Positions 15,331 to 25,800 of a stretch of DNA of 64,000 nt are shown here, one piece after another (the stretch's first letter is position 1; each line of letters starts with the position of its first letter). The position numbers were made by a program, and so were the translations under genes. Where the stretch lies: the NCBI RefSeq assembly GCF_030817655.1, contig NZ_JAUSZM010000003.1:4030001-4094000 (forward strand). Reading direction: 5' to 3'. The DNA is from Streptomyces sp. V4I2. Its GTDB lineage: Bacteria > Actinomycetota > Actinomycetes > Streptomycetales > Streptomycetaceae. Under the pieces are notes generated by a model. The model saw only the letters and a list, made by a program, of their open reading frames with translations, was not told the DNA's origin and did no database searches.

Positions 15331-15993
15331 TCACAGGTTGCTGAAGTCCGGGCCCTTGGTCCGGGTGCGCTTGATCTCGTAGAAACCGGGGATCGAGGCC
15401 ACGGCGAGCGTGCCGTCCCACAGCCTGGCGGCCTCCTCGCCCTTGGGTGCCGGGGTGACGACCGGGCCGAAGAAGGCGATCTGCTCGCCGTCGGGGCCGG
15501 GGACGGCGATGACCGGGGTACCGACTTCCTGGCCGACCTTGTCGATGCCCTCCTTGTGGGAGGCGCGCAGCTCGGCTTCGAACTCGAAGTCCTTCTGGTC
15601 GGCGTACTCGATCAGGTCGGCGGGCAGGCCCGCGTCCGCCAGGGCCGCCGCGATCGCCTCTTCGGTGGGGCCCTCGCCCTGGTTGTGGAAGCGGGTGCCG
15701 AGGGCGGTGTAGAGGGGGCCGAGGACATCGGCGCCGTGCTTCTGCCAGGCGGCGGTCGCCACCCGCACCGGCTTCCATGCCTTGGTCGCGAGCATCTCCC
15801 GGTACTCCTCGGGCAGTTCGTCGATCCTGTCCTCGTTCAGCACCGCGAGGCTCATGATGTGCCAGCGCACCTCGATGTCGCGGACCTTCTCCACTTCCAG
15901 GACCCACCGGGAGGTCATCCACGCCCAGGGGCACAGCGGGTCGAACCAGAAGTCGACGGGGGTCTTGCCGGAGGCGGTCGCGGTCTCGGACAT
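15331..15993 (-). CDS. DsbA-family thioredoxin-fold protein (Rv2466c-like)
   Basis: A 220-residue cytoplasmic thioredoxin-fold protein; there is no signal peptide. The motif VDFWFDPLCPWAWMTSRWV (about 13-31) matches the FrnE/mycothiol-dependent reductase branch, with Cys21 and the active site CPWA. The second Cys of a CxxC redox pair is replaced by Ala, so it can only use a one-cysteine mechanism with a low-molecular-weight thiol, or has another role. The conserved cis-Pro region VGTPVIAVPGPDGEQIAFFG is present. ATG 15993 has GAGGAG four bases upstream. It is divergent from pepN. Mycothiol dependence is inferred from the family, not seen. Confidence 0.82.
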   Translation of the reverse strand: MSETATASGKTPVDFWFDPLCPWAWMTSRWVLEVEKVRDIEVRWHIMSLAVLNEDRIDELPEEYREMLATKAWKPVRVATAAWQKHGADVLGPLYTALGTRFHNQGEGPTEEAIAAALADAGLPADLIEYADQKDFEFEAELRASHKEGIDKVGQEVGTPVIAVPGPDGEQIAFFGPVVTPAPKGEEAARLWDGTLAVASIPGFYEIKRTRTKGPDFSNL

Positions 15994-16129
15994 GAGTCTC
16001 CTCACAATGCGGGTCTTTCCCAACTGCAACAGTGACCGGCCCCCGCCCATTCCCTGCTGCCGGGCGCCGGGGGCCCATGGCAGGATCAGCCTGTCCGCAT
16101 ACTGAACACCAGCCCAGGGAGTACCGCCC

Positions 16130-18709
16130 GTGCCCGGTGAGAACCTGTCCCGCGACGAGGCCCGGGAGCGGGCCGCCCTCCTGTCCGTGGACGGCTACGA
16201 CGTGTCCCTCGACGTCCGCTCCGCCGTCGGCGACGACACCACGGACGGACCGAAGACCTTCCGCTCGGTCACCACGATCCGCTTCCGCTGCGCCGAGCCC
16301 GGCGCGTCGAGCTTCGCGGACCTGATCGCGCCGAGTGTGACCGCCGTCTCCCTCAACGGCCGGGACCTCGACCCGGGCGAGGTCTTCGACGGCTGCCGGA
16401 TCGCCCTCGACGACCTGGCCGCCGAGAACGAGCTGGTGGTCGACGCGCAGTGCGCGTACTCCCGTACCGGCGAGGGGCTGCACCGCTTCGTCGACCCGGA
16501 GGACGGCGAGGTCTACCTCTACACCCAGTACGAGCCGGCCGACTCCCGCCGCGTCTTCGCGAACTTCGAGCAGCCCGACCTCAAGGCCCCGTTCCGCTTC
16601 GAGGTACGGGCGCCCGAGGGGTGGACGGTGTGGAGCAACGGTGCCGGTGAACTGGCCGACGGCCGTTGGCGGTTCGCGGAGACGAAGCCGATCTCGACGT
16701 ACATCACGTGTGTGGTGGCGGGCCCGTACCACTACGTGACGGACTCCTACTCCCGCGTCCTGGCCGACGGCACGACGCTGGACATCCCCCTCGGCGCCAT
16801 GTGCCGCAAGGGCCTGGCCCCCCACTTCGACTCCGACGACGTCTTCCTCGTCACCAAGCAGGGCCTGGACTTCTTCCACGACCACTTCGACTACCCGTAT
16901 CCCTTCGGGAAGTACGACCAGGCCTTCGTCCCCGAGTACAACCTCGGCGCGATGGAGAACCCGGGCCTGGTGACCTTCCGCGAGGAGTTCATCTTCCGGG
17001 GCAAGGTCACGCAGGCGTCCTACGAGGGCCGGGCCAACGTGATCCTGCACGAGATGGCGCACATGTGGTTCGGCGACCTGGTCACCATGGAGTGGTGGGA
17101 CGACCTGTGGCTCAAGGAGTCCTTCGCCGACTTCATGGGCGCCTTCGCCCTGGTCGGCGCGACCCGCTTCAAGGACGGCTGGATCACCTTCGCCAACCGC
17201 CGCAAGGCATGGGCCTACCGCGCCGACCAGCTCCCCTCCACCCACCCGATCACCGCCGACATCCGCGACCTCCAGGACGCGAAGCTGAACTTCGACGGCA
17301 TCACGTACGCCAAGGGGGCTTCCGTACTGAAGCAACTGGTGGCGTACGTCGGCCAGGACGCGTTCCTGGAGGGCGCACGGCGCTACTTCAAGCGGAACGC
17401 GTACGGCAACACGCGCCTCGGTGACCTGCTGTCCGTGCTGGAGGAGACCAGCGGGCGGGACATGGCCACCTGGTCGCGGGCGTGGCTGCAGACGGCCGGG
17501 GTCAACTCGCTGACCCCGCAGGTGCTGCTGGCGGCGGACGGCCGGGTCGACGAGCTGGCGGTCGTACAGGAGGCGGCCGAGTCCCATCCCGAACTGCGGC
17601 CGCACCGGGTGGCGGTGGGCCTGTACCGGCGTTCTGCGGACGGTTCCCTGGTCCGGTACGCCCGCGCCGACGTGGACGTGGACGGCCCGCGTACGGTCGT
17701 GGCGGAGCTGGCCGGTGCCGAGGCACCCGAGCTGGTGCTGGTCAACGACGACGACCTGACGTACTGCAAGATCCGCTTCGACGAGACGTCACTGGAGACG
17801 CTGCGGGGCGGGCTGGGTGACCTCACCGACCCGCTGGCCCGGGCCCTGTGCTGGTCCGCGCTGTGGAACATGACCCGGGACGCGCTGCTGCCGGCGCGGG
17901 ACTTCGTGGACCTGGTGCTGCGGTTCGCGGGGCGCGAGTCCGGCATCGGCGTCCTGCAGATGCTGCACGCGTGGGCCAACTCGGCGCTGGTCAACTACGT
18001 GGCGCCCGAGTGGCGGCCGGTCGGTGAGCGCCTGCTGGCCGAGGGTGCGCTGCGCGAGCTGCGGTCCGCCGAGCCGGGCAGCGAGCGCCAGCTGGCGTGG
18101 GCGCGGTTCCTCGCGACCGTGGCGTCCGGTGCGGAGGAGCTGGGGTTGCTGCGGGGCCTGCTGGACGGCACGGCGAAGATCGACGGGCTGGACGTGGACC
18201 AGGAGCTGCGCTGGGCGTTCCTCCAGCCGCTGACGGCCCACGGGGTCGCGGACGAGGGGATGCTGGCCGCCGAACTGGCCCGCGACAACACCGCGTCCGG
18301 CAAGCGTCACCAGGTCCGCTGCCTCGCCGCCCGCCCGTCGGCGGCGGTCAAGGCGCAGGCGTGGGCGCAGCTCGTGGAGTCCGACGCGCTGTCCAACGCC
18401 CTGGTCGAGGCCACCCTCGCGGGTTTCGCCCAGCCCTCCCAGCGGGAGCTGCTCGCGCCGTACGCGGAGAAGTACTTCGCGGCGATCGAGCGGGTGTGGC
18501 GGGAGCGGTCGATCCAGATCGCGATGCACGTGGTCGAGGGCCTGTTCCCGTCCCTCCAGCACTCGCGGGCGACGCTGGACGCGACGGACGCGTGGCTGGC
18601 GGCCCACGAGGACGCGGCTCCGGCGCTGCGGAGGCTGGTGCTGGAGGCGCGGGACGACCTGGCGCGGGGGCTGCGCGGACAGGCGTGCGACGCGGGGACG
18701 GCCGGCTGA
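16130..18709 (+). CDS. pepN: Aminopeptidase N (M1 metallopeptidase), first copy
   Basis: A 859-residue zinc aminopeptidase that removes N-terminal residues from peptides, probably cytoplasmic (no signal peptide). The exopeptidase motif GAMEN is at 273-277, and the zinc motif HEMAHMWFGDL (His307, Glu308, His311) is completed by Glu330 in WLKESFADF. Most relatives, and the second copy in this window, read WLNE here. The ERAP1-like C-terminal helical domain is complete. The GTG start has AGGGAG seven bases upstream; the protein begins (M)PGENLSRDEARERAALL, closely parallel to the second copy. It is preceded by the divergent DsbA-like gene and followed by a strong terminator. Whether the two copies are redundant is unknown. 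Confidence 0.93.
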   Translation: MPGENLSRDEARERAALLSVDGYDVSLDVRSAVGDDTTDGPKTFRSVTTIRFRCAEPGASSFADLIAPSVTAVSLNGRDLDPGEVFDGCRIALDDLAAENELVVDAQCAYSRTGEGLHRFVDPEDGEVYLYTQYEPADSRRVFANFEQPDLKAPFRFEVRAPEGWTVWSNGAGELADGRWRFAETKPISTYITCVVAGPYHYVTDSYSRVLADGTTLDIPLGAMCRKGLAPHFDSDDVFLVTKQGLDFFHDHFDYPYPFGKYDQAFVPEYNLGAMENPGLVTFREEFIFRGKVTQASYEGRANVILHEMAHMWFGDLVTMEWWDDLWLKESFADFMGAFALVGATRFKDGWITFANRRKAWAYRADQLPSTHPITADIRDLQDAKLNFDGITYAKGASVLKQLVAYVGQDAFLEGARRYFKRNAYGNTRLGDLLSVLEETSGRDMATWSRAWLQTAGVNSLTPQVLLAADGRVDELAVVQEAAESHPELRPHRVAVGLYRRSADGSLVRYARADVDVDGPRTVVAELAGAEAPELVLVNDDDLTYCKIRFDETSLETLRGGLGDLTDPLARALCWSALWNMTRDALLPARDFVDLVLRFAGRESGIGVLQMLHAWANSALVNYVAPEWRPVGERLLAEGALRELRSAEPGSERQLAWARFLATVASGAEELGLLRGLLDGTAKIDGLDVDQELRWAFLQPLTAHGVADEGMLAAELARDNTASGKRHQVRCLAARPSAAVKAQAWAQLVESDALSNALVEATLAGFAQPSQRELLAPYAEKYFAAIERVWRERSIQIAMHVVEGLFPSLQHSRATLDATDAWLAAHEDAAPALRRLVLEARDDLARGLRGQACDAGTAG

Positions 18710-18771
18710 CGATCTTTGGCCTGCGATCGGGCGGTCCGTGACCGTTACGGAATTCAGGCAAGAGGAGCCGT

Positions 18772-18806
18772 AACCCCTGGTCCCACCCGAACGGACCAGG
18801 GGTTTT
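18772..18806 (+). terminator. Terminator after the first pepN
   Basis: AACCCCTGGTCC (18772-18783) and its complement (18793-18804), 9-base loop, then TT. Hairpin with a short U-run. Confidence 0.85.
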
Positions 18807-18918
18807 CGGTACCTCCTCGGCATCCGAACACCTGTCCTTTAGTTCTGCCTTGTCGGGATTTGTCGACGGGTGTGTAACAGCGGTTAGAAGGCCGGCGGAC
18901 CGCGGCAATCTCCACGCC

Positions 18919-19977
18919 ATGAACCACAACACCCCGGTCCCGCCGCTCTCCCCCCGCCCCCTGCACCACCTCGCCGAGGTGCACCGCCGCGTCGTGACGG
19001 CCGCGGCCCTCCGCTCGCACGGCGTCACCCCGGCCGAGACGAACGAGCAGTGCCGCCCCGGCGGCCCCTGGCAGCAACTGCTCCCCGGCGTCTTCCTGCT
19101 CCACCCCGGCCCGCCGACCAGCGAGGAGCGGCTGCACGCGGTGCTGATGTACGCGGCGAAGGAGCGGACGGCAGGCGTCCCCGCCCAGCCGGGCGCGGAG
19201 GAACCGCACCGCCCCAGGTACGCGGAGGCGATGATCACGGGCCTTGCGGCCCTCACCCTCCACGGCTTCTCCGCCACACCCCCGCTGACGGCCCTGGACC
19301 GCATCGACGTCCTGGTCCCCCGCCTGCGCCGGCTCCGCTCGACGGGCTGCGCCCGCATCGTCCGTACGGCATCCATGCCCACCCCGCAGCAGGTCACCGG
19401 CGTCCCGGTCGCCCCCGTCCCGCGCGCCCTCGCCGACGCGGTGACCGAACTGACGGACGGGGGCGCCGTATGCCGGCTGCTGACCGAGGCGGTACGCGCC
19501 GGACACTGCGAACCCGCCGCGGTGGTACGGGAGTTGAGCAACGCGAAGCTGCTGAGAAGCCCGCACGTGGTCGACGCGGTGGACTCGCTGTTGGCGGAGA
19601 GCCGGGCGATCGCGGAGTACCGCCTGTACAGGATGGTGAGTGCGTACGACCTCCCGGACCCGGTCTGGAACGTGGACCTGCGCCTCCCCGGCGGCCCGCA
19701 CCTCGGCGGCCTCGACGCGTACTGGCCCGAGCAGGCGGTCGCGGTGGAACTCGACACCCGCGCCCCCCGCCAAGGCCATCGGCAGGACGACGACGCCCTC
19801 TCGTCCGAATACGCCCGCAAGCGCGAGCACCTGGAGCGCCTCGGCATCACGGTCGTCCACATCACCCCGAAGAAGCTCAGGGACGCGCTGGAGCAGCAGG
19901 CGACAGTGGTCCGCACGGCACTCATGGCGTCCGGCGACCGCGAGCCGGCCGCGTATGTCGTGGTGCTGCCCCGTTAG
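18919..19977 (+). CDS. AbiEi-like winged-helix protein with nuclease-like C-terminus
   Basis: A 352-residue protein. The N-terminus (about 18-65) resembles the winged helix of AbiEi-type antitoxins: VVTAAALRSHGVTPAETNEQ, then PGGPWQQLLPGVFLLHPGPP. The middle matches the usual helical/beta region of these proteins, with ITGLAALTLHGF and the VPVAPVPRALADAV segment. The C-terminus (about 250-340) looks like a DUF559/Vsr-type PD-(D/E)xK nuclease fold, with LGGLDAYWPEQAVAVELD providing a possible D...ExD metal site, then a basic helix and ERLGITVVHITPKKLRD. No partner toxin gene is adjacent. Many such stand-alone genes exist in actinobacteria without known function. No ribosome site is obvious upstream of the ATG. 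Confidence 0.6.
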   Translation: MNHNTPVPPLSPRPLHHLAEVHRRVVTAAALRSHGVTPAETNEQCRPGGPWQQLLPGVFLLHPGPPTSEERLHAVLMYAAKERTAGVPAQPGAEEPHRPRYAEAMITGLAALTLHGFSATPPLTALDRIDVLVPRLRRLRSTGCARIVRTASMPTPQQVTGVPVAPVPRALADAVTELTDGGAVCRLLTEAVRAGHCEPAAVVRELSNAKLLRSPHVVDAVDSLLAESRAIAEYRLYRMVSAYDLPDPVWNVDLRLPGGPHLGGLDAYWPEQAVAVELDTRAPRQGHRQDDDALSSEYARKREHLERLGITVVHITPKKLRDALEQQATVVRTALMASGDREPAAYVVVLPR

Positions 19978-20086
19978 TGGCGAACCGGGGCGGGACCAGG
20001 AGGGGAGAGGAGGGACCGCGGGGTTCGCACCCGGCGGCCTCTCCTCGTCGCGTGCCGCAGTACTCCGCTGCCGCCGCGGGCCGGTC

Positions 20087-21886
20087 TCAGCCCTTCTTCA
20101 GCAGCAGTTCCGTGTTCCGGTCCTTGGCCTCCCCGCCCAGGTCCGTGCGGGCGCCCGGCGCGTTGTAGGAGAGCTCGCGGTAGAGGGCGGCCAGGCCGGT
20201 CTGGGAGAGGTCGCTGAAGTCGGTGCGGTGGGGGGCCGAGGACTCGATGCAGGTGGTGAAGATCGAGACGGTGCCGTCCTTGTTGTCGGCCAGCTCGATG
20301 ACGCGGGCGAGCTGGGGATAGTCGACGTGGGAGGCGGTGGAGATCTCCCAGAAGGAGCGGCCGTTCGGGGCGGAGTGCGGGGTGATGGCGTTGCGGTGGA
20401 TGTGGCCGTTCACCCAGGCCAGGACGTTGGCGTGACTGCCGAGGAGGGCGACGACCTCCTGGCCGTTGTGCCGCTTCTCGCCCGGACGGGCCGGGTCGGG
20501 GCGGGTGTTGGTCATCGACGTGCTGGTGTGGTGGCTGAAGACGACCGCGTACGAGTCCTTGTTGTCGCGCAGGGTCTTGTCCAGCCACTTCAACTGGGCC
20601 GCCCCGATGGAGCCGTTGTAGTGGCCGCCGGGGTCGGTGGTGTCGAGGCTGATGCCGATGACGTCGTCGGCGATGCGGAAGCTGTAGTACTGGGTGCCCG
20701 CGTCGACGTTGGCGGAGGAGTAGCCGTGGCCGACGGGGCCCACACCGCGGTAGGCCGGGTCGAGGTGGGCCTTGAGGTAGTCGGCGGCGGTGTACGGGGC
20801 GCGCTTCTCGTCCGGCGTGACCGAGCGCATGTCACGGACGTGCGCCTTGAGGAGGTCGCGGAAGGCGGTCCCCATGGGGTCCTTGCCGTTCCTGAGGGAG
20901 TCCTGGAGCTTCTTCGCCTCGGACGCGGACAGGCTCATCAGCTTCTTGCCGCCGATGGCGTACTCGGCGAGCCAGGAGTCGCCCAGGCCGAAGCAGCCGA
21001 GCGGCATGGCGTCGTGGTTGCCGACGGTGGAGTACCAGGGCAGGTTGAGGCCGGGGCTGTTCAACTCCCGTACGGCGGCGGCCAGGAAGCCCTCCAGCTG
21101 CGGGAAGCCGAACTGCTTGTCGGTGTCGCGTGAGGTCGTGTCGGGCTGCCAGTACTGCTTGAGGCCGCTGTTCTGGACGCCCTCGTAGCGGCGCGGGTCA
21201 CCGGAGTCGGGAGTGATCCGGCCGCCGCTCATCACGGTCAGGTACCACTCCAGCTCGTTCCTCGCGTTGTTGTCCGTGTTGTCGCCGGTCGTCATCGCGA
21301 AGTGCAGCGGGGCGCCGGTGACGGGGGCGCCCCGCAGCGCGTTCACCCGCTCGACGAGCGAGACCGCGCCGTGCACGGTCAGCGCCTCCTGCGGCCGCCA
21401 GGCGTGGATGTCCGTGGAGCGCAAGAACTCCAGGCGCATCGGATGCTGGGCGTCGGTCAGGTGCAGATCGGTGAGCTGCACGAACGCGGCGAGCGTGGTC
21501 CGGCGTCCGGCTCGGCCGGTCTTGGCGGCGGCGAGCTCGCTGCGGACCCCCCGTCGCCAGCCGGGGCCGTTGCCGAGGCGCCGGAAGCCGGAGCTCGTCC
21601 GCGGGGCCGCGACGGTGGCGAGGGTGGTGCCACGGGTGTACGGCGCGAGGGGCGCGGCCGGCGCGATGGGGGTCCCCCCGGTCGAGCGAAGTCGAGACTG
21701 GGGGAGGGACTGGGCCACGGGCGCCCCCGCGGCTTCGGCGCCCGAGGCGGAGGTGGCTGCCCGGCTGTCGGTGGGCCGCAGGGCGTAGCCGACGCCCGCG
21801 GAGACGGACACGGCCGCGGTGGCGGCGAGGACGGTACGGCGGTTGACCCCCAGCGCGGAGCTGGCGACAGAGCGTGTGCGCGGCAT
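20087..21886 (-). CDS. Tat-exported metallophosphoesterase
   Basis: A 599-residue secreted phosphoesterase. The twin-arginine signal is NRRTVLAATAAVSVSAGVGY (Arg16-Arg17). The calcineurin-like dimetal site is complete: QLTDLHLTD (Asp140, His142), TTGDNTDNN, GNHD, SHH and GHIHRN, in order. The family resembles a set of large actinobacterial phosphoesterases with a long N-terminal extension; the substrate is unknown. GGGGAG precedes the ATG. Residues 59-74 (including SLPQSRLRSTGGTP) are encoded by a short palindromic repeat that appears inserted in frame. Transcribed alone, it converges on the AbiEi-like gene and lies downstream of the Nudix gene on the same strand. Confidence 0.87.
   Translation of the reverse strand: MPRTRSVASSALGVNRRTVLAATAAVSVSAGVGYALRPTDSRAATSASGAEAAGAPVAQSLPQSRLRSTGGTPIAPAAPLAPYTRGTTLATVAAPRTSSGFRRLGNGPGWRRGVRSELAAAKTGRAGRRTTLAAFVQLTDLHLTDAQHPMRLEFLRSTDIHAWRPQEALTVHGAVSLVERVNALRGAPVTGAPLHFAMTTGDNTDNNARNELEWYLTVMSGGRITPDSGDPRRYEGVQNSGLKQYWQPDTTSRDTDKQFGFPQLEGFLAAAVRELNSPGLNLPWYSTVGNHDAMPLGCFGLGDSWLAEYAIGGKKLMSLSASEAKKLQDSLRNGKDPMGTAFRDLLKAHVRDMRSVTPDEKRAPYTAADYLKAHLDPAYRGVGPVGHGYSSANVDAGTQYYSFRIADDVIGISLDTTDPGGHYNGSIGAAQLKWLDKTLRDNKDSYAVVFSHHTSTSMTNTRPDPARPGEKRHNGQEVVALLGSHANVLAWVNGHIHRNAITPHSAPNGRSFWEISTASHVDYPQLARVIELADNKDGTVSIFTTCIESSAPHRTDFSDLSQTGLAALYRELSYNAPGARTDLGGEAKDRNTELLLKKG
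21667..21708. repeat. Short palindromic repeat inserted in the phosphoesterase coding region
   Basis: Element of about 42 bp with outer arms TCCCCC/GGGGGA and an inner TCGA-gcgaag-TCGA pair. I recognise it as a type of dispersed intergenic palindrome common in Streptomyces genomes. Here it is read through in frame. Confidence 0.5.
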
Positions 21887-22096
21887 GGCGCGATCTCCCC
21901 GAGTGCGAACTGCGTCGGCAGTGGTCGCGGGCGATCGCCGGCCGTGACTGCCGCGAACTTCCCGCTCTCACTGGATCGTTGGCACCGGGGATGACCTGCG
22001 CGTGAACGAGGCGGCAACGCGCAACGCCGATCACCGTACGTGGATCTTGGACTACCCTGCGCGTCCGCGAGCGCTCTCCGGACGGCCCGGAGGCGG

Positions 22097-22579
22097 TTAC
22101 TCCGTGTTCATCTTTCCGGGTAGGGGAGGTGTTCCCGGGGGCGTTTGCGCGACCGTTTCGGCCAGCAGCCGCAGCCCGATGTCGACCAGCCCCACCCGGT
22201 TCAGTTCCGGTACGGCGTCGAGGTCATGCCAGGCGGCCATGTCCGTGGAGCCGCCGATCTCGTAGCGCAGCTCGCCGCCGGTGACCCGGGCCTCGTACAG
22301 GAGCCGCACGCCGTGGTGGTCGACGGTCCGGCCGAAGCGGCGCCGGAGGGTACGGCGGGACGAGTGCACGCCGAGCAGGCCGGTGACCTCGATGCGGTAC
22401 CCGGTCTCCTCGGTCACCTCCCGCAGGACGGTGTCGTGCGGATCCTCGCCGTGCTCCATACCGCCGCCGGGCAGGACCCACTCGGGCGGGCCGCCGTCCG
22501 GTGCCGGGGAGCGGGAGAGCAGGAGTTGTCCGTCCCGGACGCACAGGGCGTAGGCCGCCACCCTCAACTTCCGTCGCAT
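22097..22579 (-). CDS. Nudix hydrolase
   Basis: A 160-residue cytoplasmic hydrolase of nucleoside diphosphates linked to another moiety. The Nudix box is complete (Gx5Ex7REUxEExGU): GGMEHGEDPHDTVLREVTEE followed by TGYRI, around residues 38-63. The rest has the standard beta-sandwich segments (RVAAYALCVRDGQLLLSRSP; VLPGGG). The C-terminal ELNRVGLVDIGLRLLAE tail is seen in several actinobacterial Nudix proteins. The substrate cannot be assigned. No good ribosome site precedes the ATG. The gene is divergent from the large subtilase, whose promoter lies in the 260-base gap; no other feature stands out there. Confidence 0.88.
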   Translation of the reverse strand: MRRKLRVAAYALCVRDGQLLLSRSPAPDGGPPEWVLPGGGMEHGEDPHDTVLREVTEETGYRIEVTGLLGVHSSRRTLRRRFGRTVDHHGVRLLYEARVTGGELRYEIGGSTDMAAWHDLDAVPELNRVGLVDIGLRLLAETVAQTPPGTPPLPGKMNTE

Positions 22580-22840
22580 CGAAGGACGTTAACCCGGGTC
22601 GGGAACCGCTTGCGCCCTGAAGTGCACCCCTGGGCGACTTGCCCTGTTTGCGGCTCATCTCCCCAAAGGGCACCGGGGGTTTTCCCCATCCGCCCATATC
22701 GATTCGGTCAACTCTCCCTAAACATCCTTCCCATGCGTAAAGCTGTGCGATCGTCCGGGATCGCATTCCGGACCCACCGCGACCAGGACCGATCGGTCCC
22801 GGCCGCCACCCGCTCGTTCCTTTACCTACAAGGGATGCCG

Positions 22841-25800
22841 ATGACCCTCACCCCCCAGCGTGAACCGATACCCGGCGCGAGACGCGTGGCCCGGATTGCC
22901 GTGGCCGCCGGTCTGGTGGCCGCGCTCTCCGCGGCGGGGCCGATACCCATGGCCCTCGCCGACGCCGAGGCCCCCGTCGCGGCCGACCCGGGCGTGAAGT
23001 CCGCCCACGACAAGCTCGGCTCCGACGACGCCGACCTGCTCGCCGAGGCCAAGGCCGACGGCGACAAGACCGTCACGATGATGGTCGCGACCGCTCCCGG
23101 GCAGACCGAGAAGGTCGCCGAGCAGCTGGACGCGGTCCAGGGCGGCCTGGTCGGCCGTACCTACGACAAGCTCGGCTACGTCCGCGCGACGGTCCCCACC
23201 GGCAAGGCGGACTCGGCCATCGCCGCCGCCGCGAAGCTGACCTCCGTGCACGGCATCGACCTGCGGCAGGACATCCCGCTCGACGACCCGACGCCGGCCG
23301 CGGACGCCGCGAAGGGCGCTGCGAGCACGGGCGGCACGGCCGCCTACCCCGCGCCGAACAAGGGGACCCCCGCCGAGAACCCGTACAACCCGTCCTTCGA
23401 GACGGGCGCCGTCGACTTCGTGGAGGACCACCCGAAGGCGGACGGCCGCGGCGTCACCATCGGCATCCTCGACTCGGGTGTGGACCTCGCCCACCCGGCG
23501 ATGCAGAAGACCACCACCGGAGAGCGGAAGATCGTCGACTGGGTGACGTCGACCGACCCGGTCTCCGACGGCGACCTCTCGTGGCGCCGGATGCTCACCT
23601 CGGTGGCCGGCCCGGCGTTCTCCGCGGCCCCCGCCGGCGGCGCCGCCGAGGCGTTCACGGCGCCGGCCGGCTCGTACAAGTTCAACTACTTCTACGAGTC
23701 CGCGACCGCCGGCGGCGACCAGCTCGGTGACGTCAACCGCGACGGCGACACCACCGACGCCTGGGGCGTGCTGTACGACGCCGCGGCCGGCACGGTGCGC
23801 GTCGACCTCGACGACGACCACGACTTCGGTGACGAAGAGCCGATGAAGCCGTACAAGGACGGCTACCAGATCGGCTACTTCGGCACGGACAACCCGGCGA
23901 CCGAGGTCGCCGAGCGCATCCCGTTCGTCGTCGAGATCCGCAAGGACGTCGTCTACAACGCCGCCGGCGCCAAGGCCGACTACGTCAACATGGGCATGAT
24001 CTCCAGCGAGCACGGCACGCACGTGGCGGGTATCACCGCCGCGAACGGCCTGTTCGGCGGCAAGATGAACGGTGCCGCGCCGGGCGCGAAGATCGTCTCC
24101 TCGCGTGCCTGCGAGTTCGGTCCCGGATGCACCAACGTCGCGCTCACCGAGGGCATGATCGACCTGGTCGTCAACCGCGGTGTCGACATCGTCAACATGT
24201 CGATCGGCGGTCTGCCGGCGCTGAACGACGGCAACAACGCGCGCGCCGAGCTGTACACGCGCCTCATCGACACCTACGGCGTCCAGCTGGTCATCTCGGC
24301 CGGCAACTCCGGCCCCGGTGCCAACACGATCGGCGACCCCGGCCTGGCCGACAAGGTCATCTCGGTCGGTGCGTCCATCTCCAAGCAGACCTGGGCCGCC
24401 AACTACGGCTCGGTCGTGGAGAAGAAGTACGCGATGATGCCGTTCTCCTCGCGCGGTCCGCGTGAGGACGGCGGGTTCACGCCCACCCTGGTCGCCCCGG
24501 GTGCCGCGATCAACACCATCCAGACCTGGCTGCCGGGCGCCCCGGTCGCCGAGGCGGGCTACACCCTGCCGGCCGGTTACGGCATGCTCCAGGGCACCTC
24601 GATGGCGTCCCCGCAGGCCGCGGGCGCGTCCGCGCTGCTGCTGAGCGCCGCCAAGGCGAAGAAGATCGACCTCACCCCGGCCACCCTGCGCACCGCGCTC
24701 ACCTCGACCGCCGACCACATCAGTGGTGTGCAGGCGTACGTGGAGGGGGCAGGCCTCATCAACATCCCGGACGCCTGGGACTCGATCCTCGACGGCGCCA
24801 CCGCGCACGACTACACAGTGAAGGCCCCGGTCGACACCGCGATCGACCAGTTCCTGAAGACCCCGGGCTTCGGCACGGGTCTGTACGACCGTGAGGGCGG
24901 CCTCAAGGCCGGTCAGAAGAAGACGTACGACGTCACGATCACCCGTACGTCCGGCGCCGACAAGGCGATCCGCCACGAGCTGCACTTCGAGAACAACGCG
25001 GCGAGCACCTTCAGGATCGTCGGCTCCGACGAGGTGAAGCTGCCGCTGAACCAGCCGGTGACCGTCAAGGTCCAGGCCGCGCCGCAGTCCGCGGGTCTCA
25101 AGAGCGCGATCCTCGAGGTCGACGACCCGAAGACCGAAGGCATCGACAAGCAGGTCATGACGGCGGCCGTGGTCTCCGCGCCGCTCAAGTACACCTACTC
25201 GGCGTCGAGCACGGTCCAGCGCAACAGCACCCAGTCCTACTTCGTGACCGTGCCTGAGGGCGCCAAGTCCCTCGAGGTCGCCATCGGCGGGCTGAAGGAC
25301 AAGAGCCAGACCCGGTTCATCGCCATCCACCCGTACGGCGTTCCGGTCGACACCACCAGCACCCCGAACTGCTACAACAACTACCTCGACGGCAACGGCT
25401 GCAGGCCCGACGTGCGTTCGTACGCCGACCCGGTTCCGGGCGTCTGGGAGATCGAGGTCGAGTCGCGCCGTACGTCGCCGCTGCTCGACAACCCGTACAA
25501 GCTCGACGTCGCCGTCCTCGGCGCGGTCTTCGACCCGGAGACCGTGACCGTGCCCGAGGCCAAGGTCGGCACCCCGGCCACCGCCTCCTGGAAGGTGACG
25601 AACAACCTCGCCGCCGTCGACGGCAAGCTGGCCGGCGGTCCGCTCGGATCGGCCAAGTCGGCCCGCCCGACGATCGCCGAGGGCGAGACGCACACCACCA
25701 CGGTCACGGTGCCCGCGGGCGCCAAGTCCCTGGACGTCGCCATCGGCAACGTCTCCGACGCCGCCGCCGATCTGGACCTCGTCGTGTACGACGCGGCGGG

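Noticed and set aside
22826-25693. 955-codon minus-strand frame opposite the subtilase
   Set aside because: The plus strand has a full catalytic triad and signal peptide; the minus frame shows no domain.
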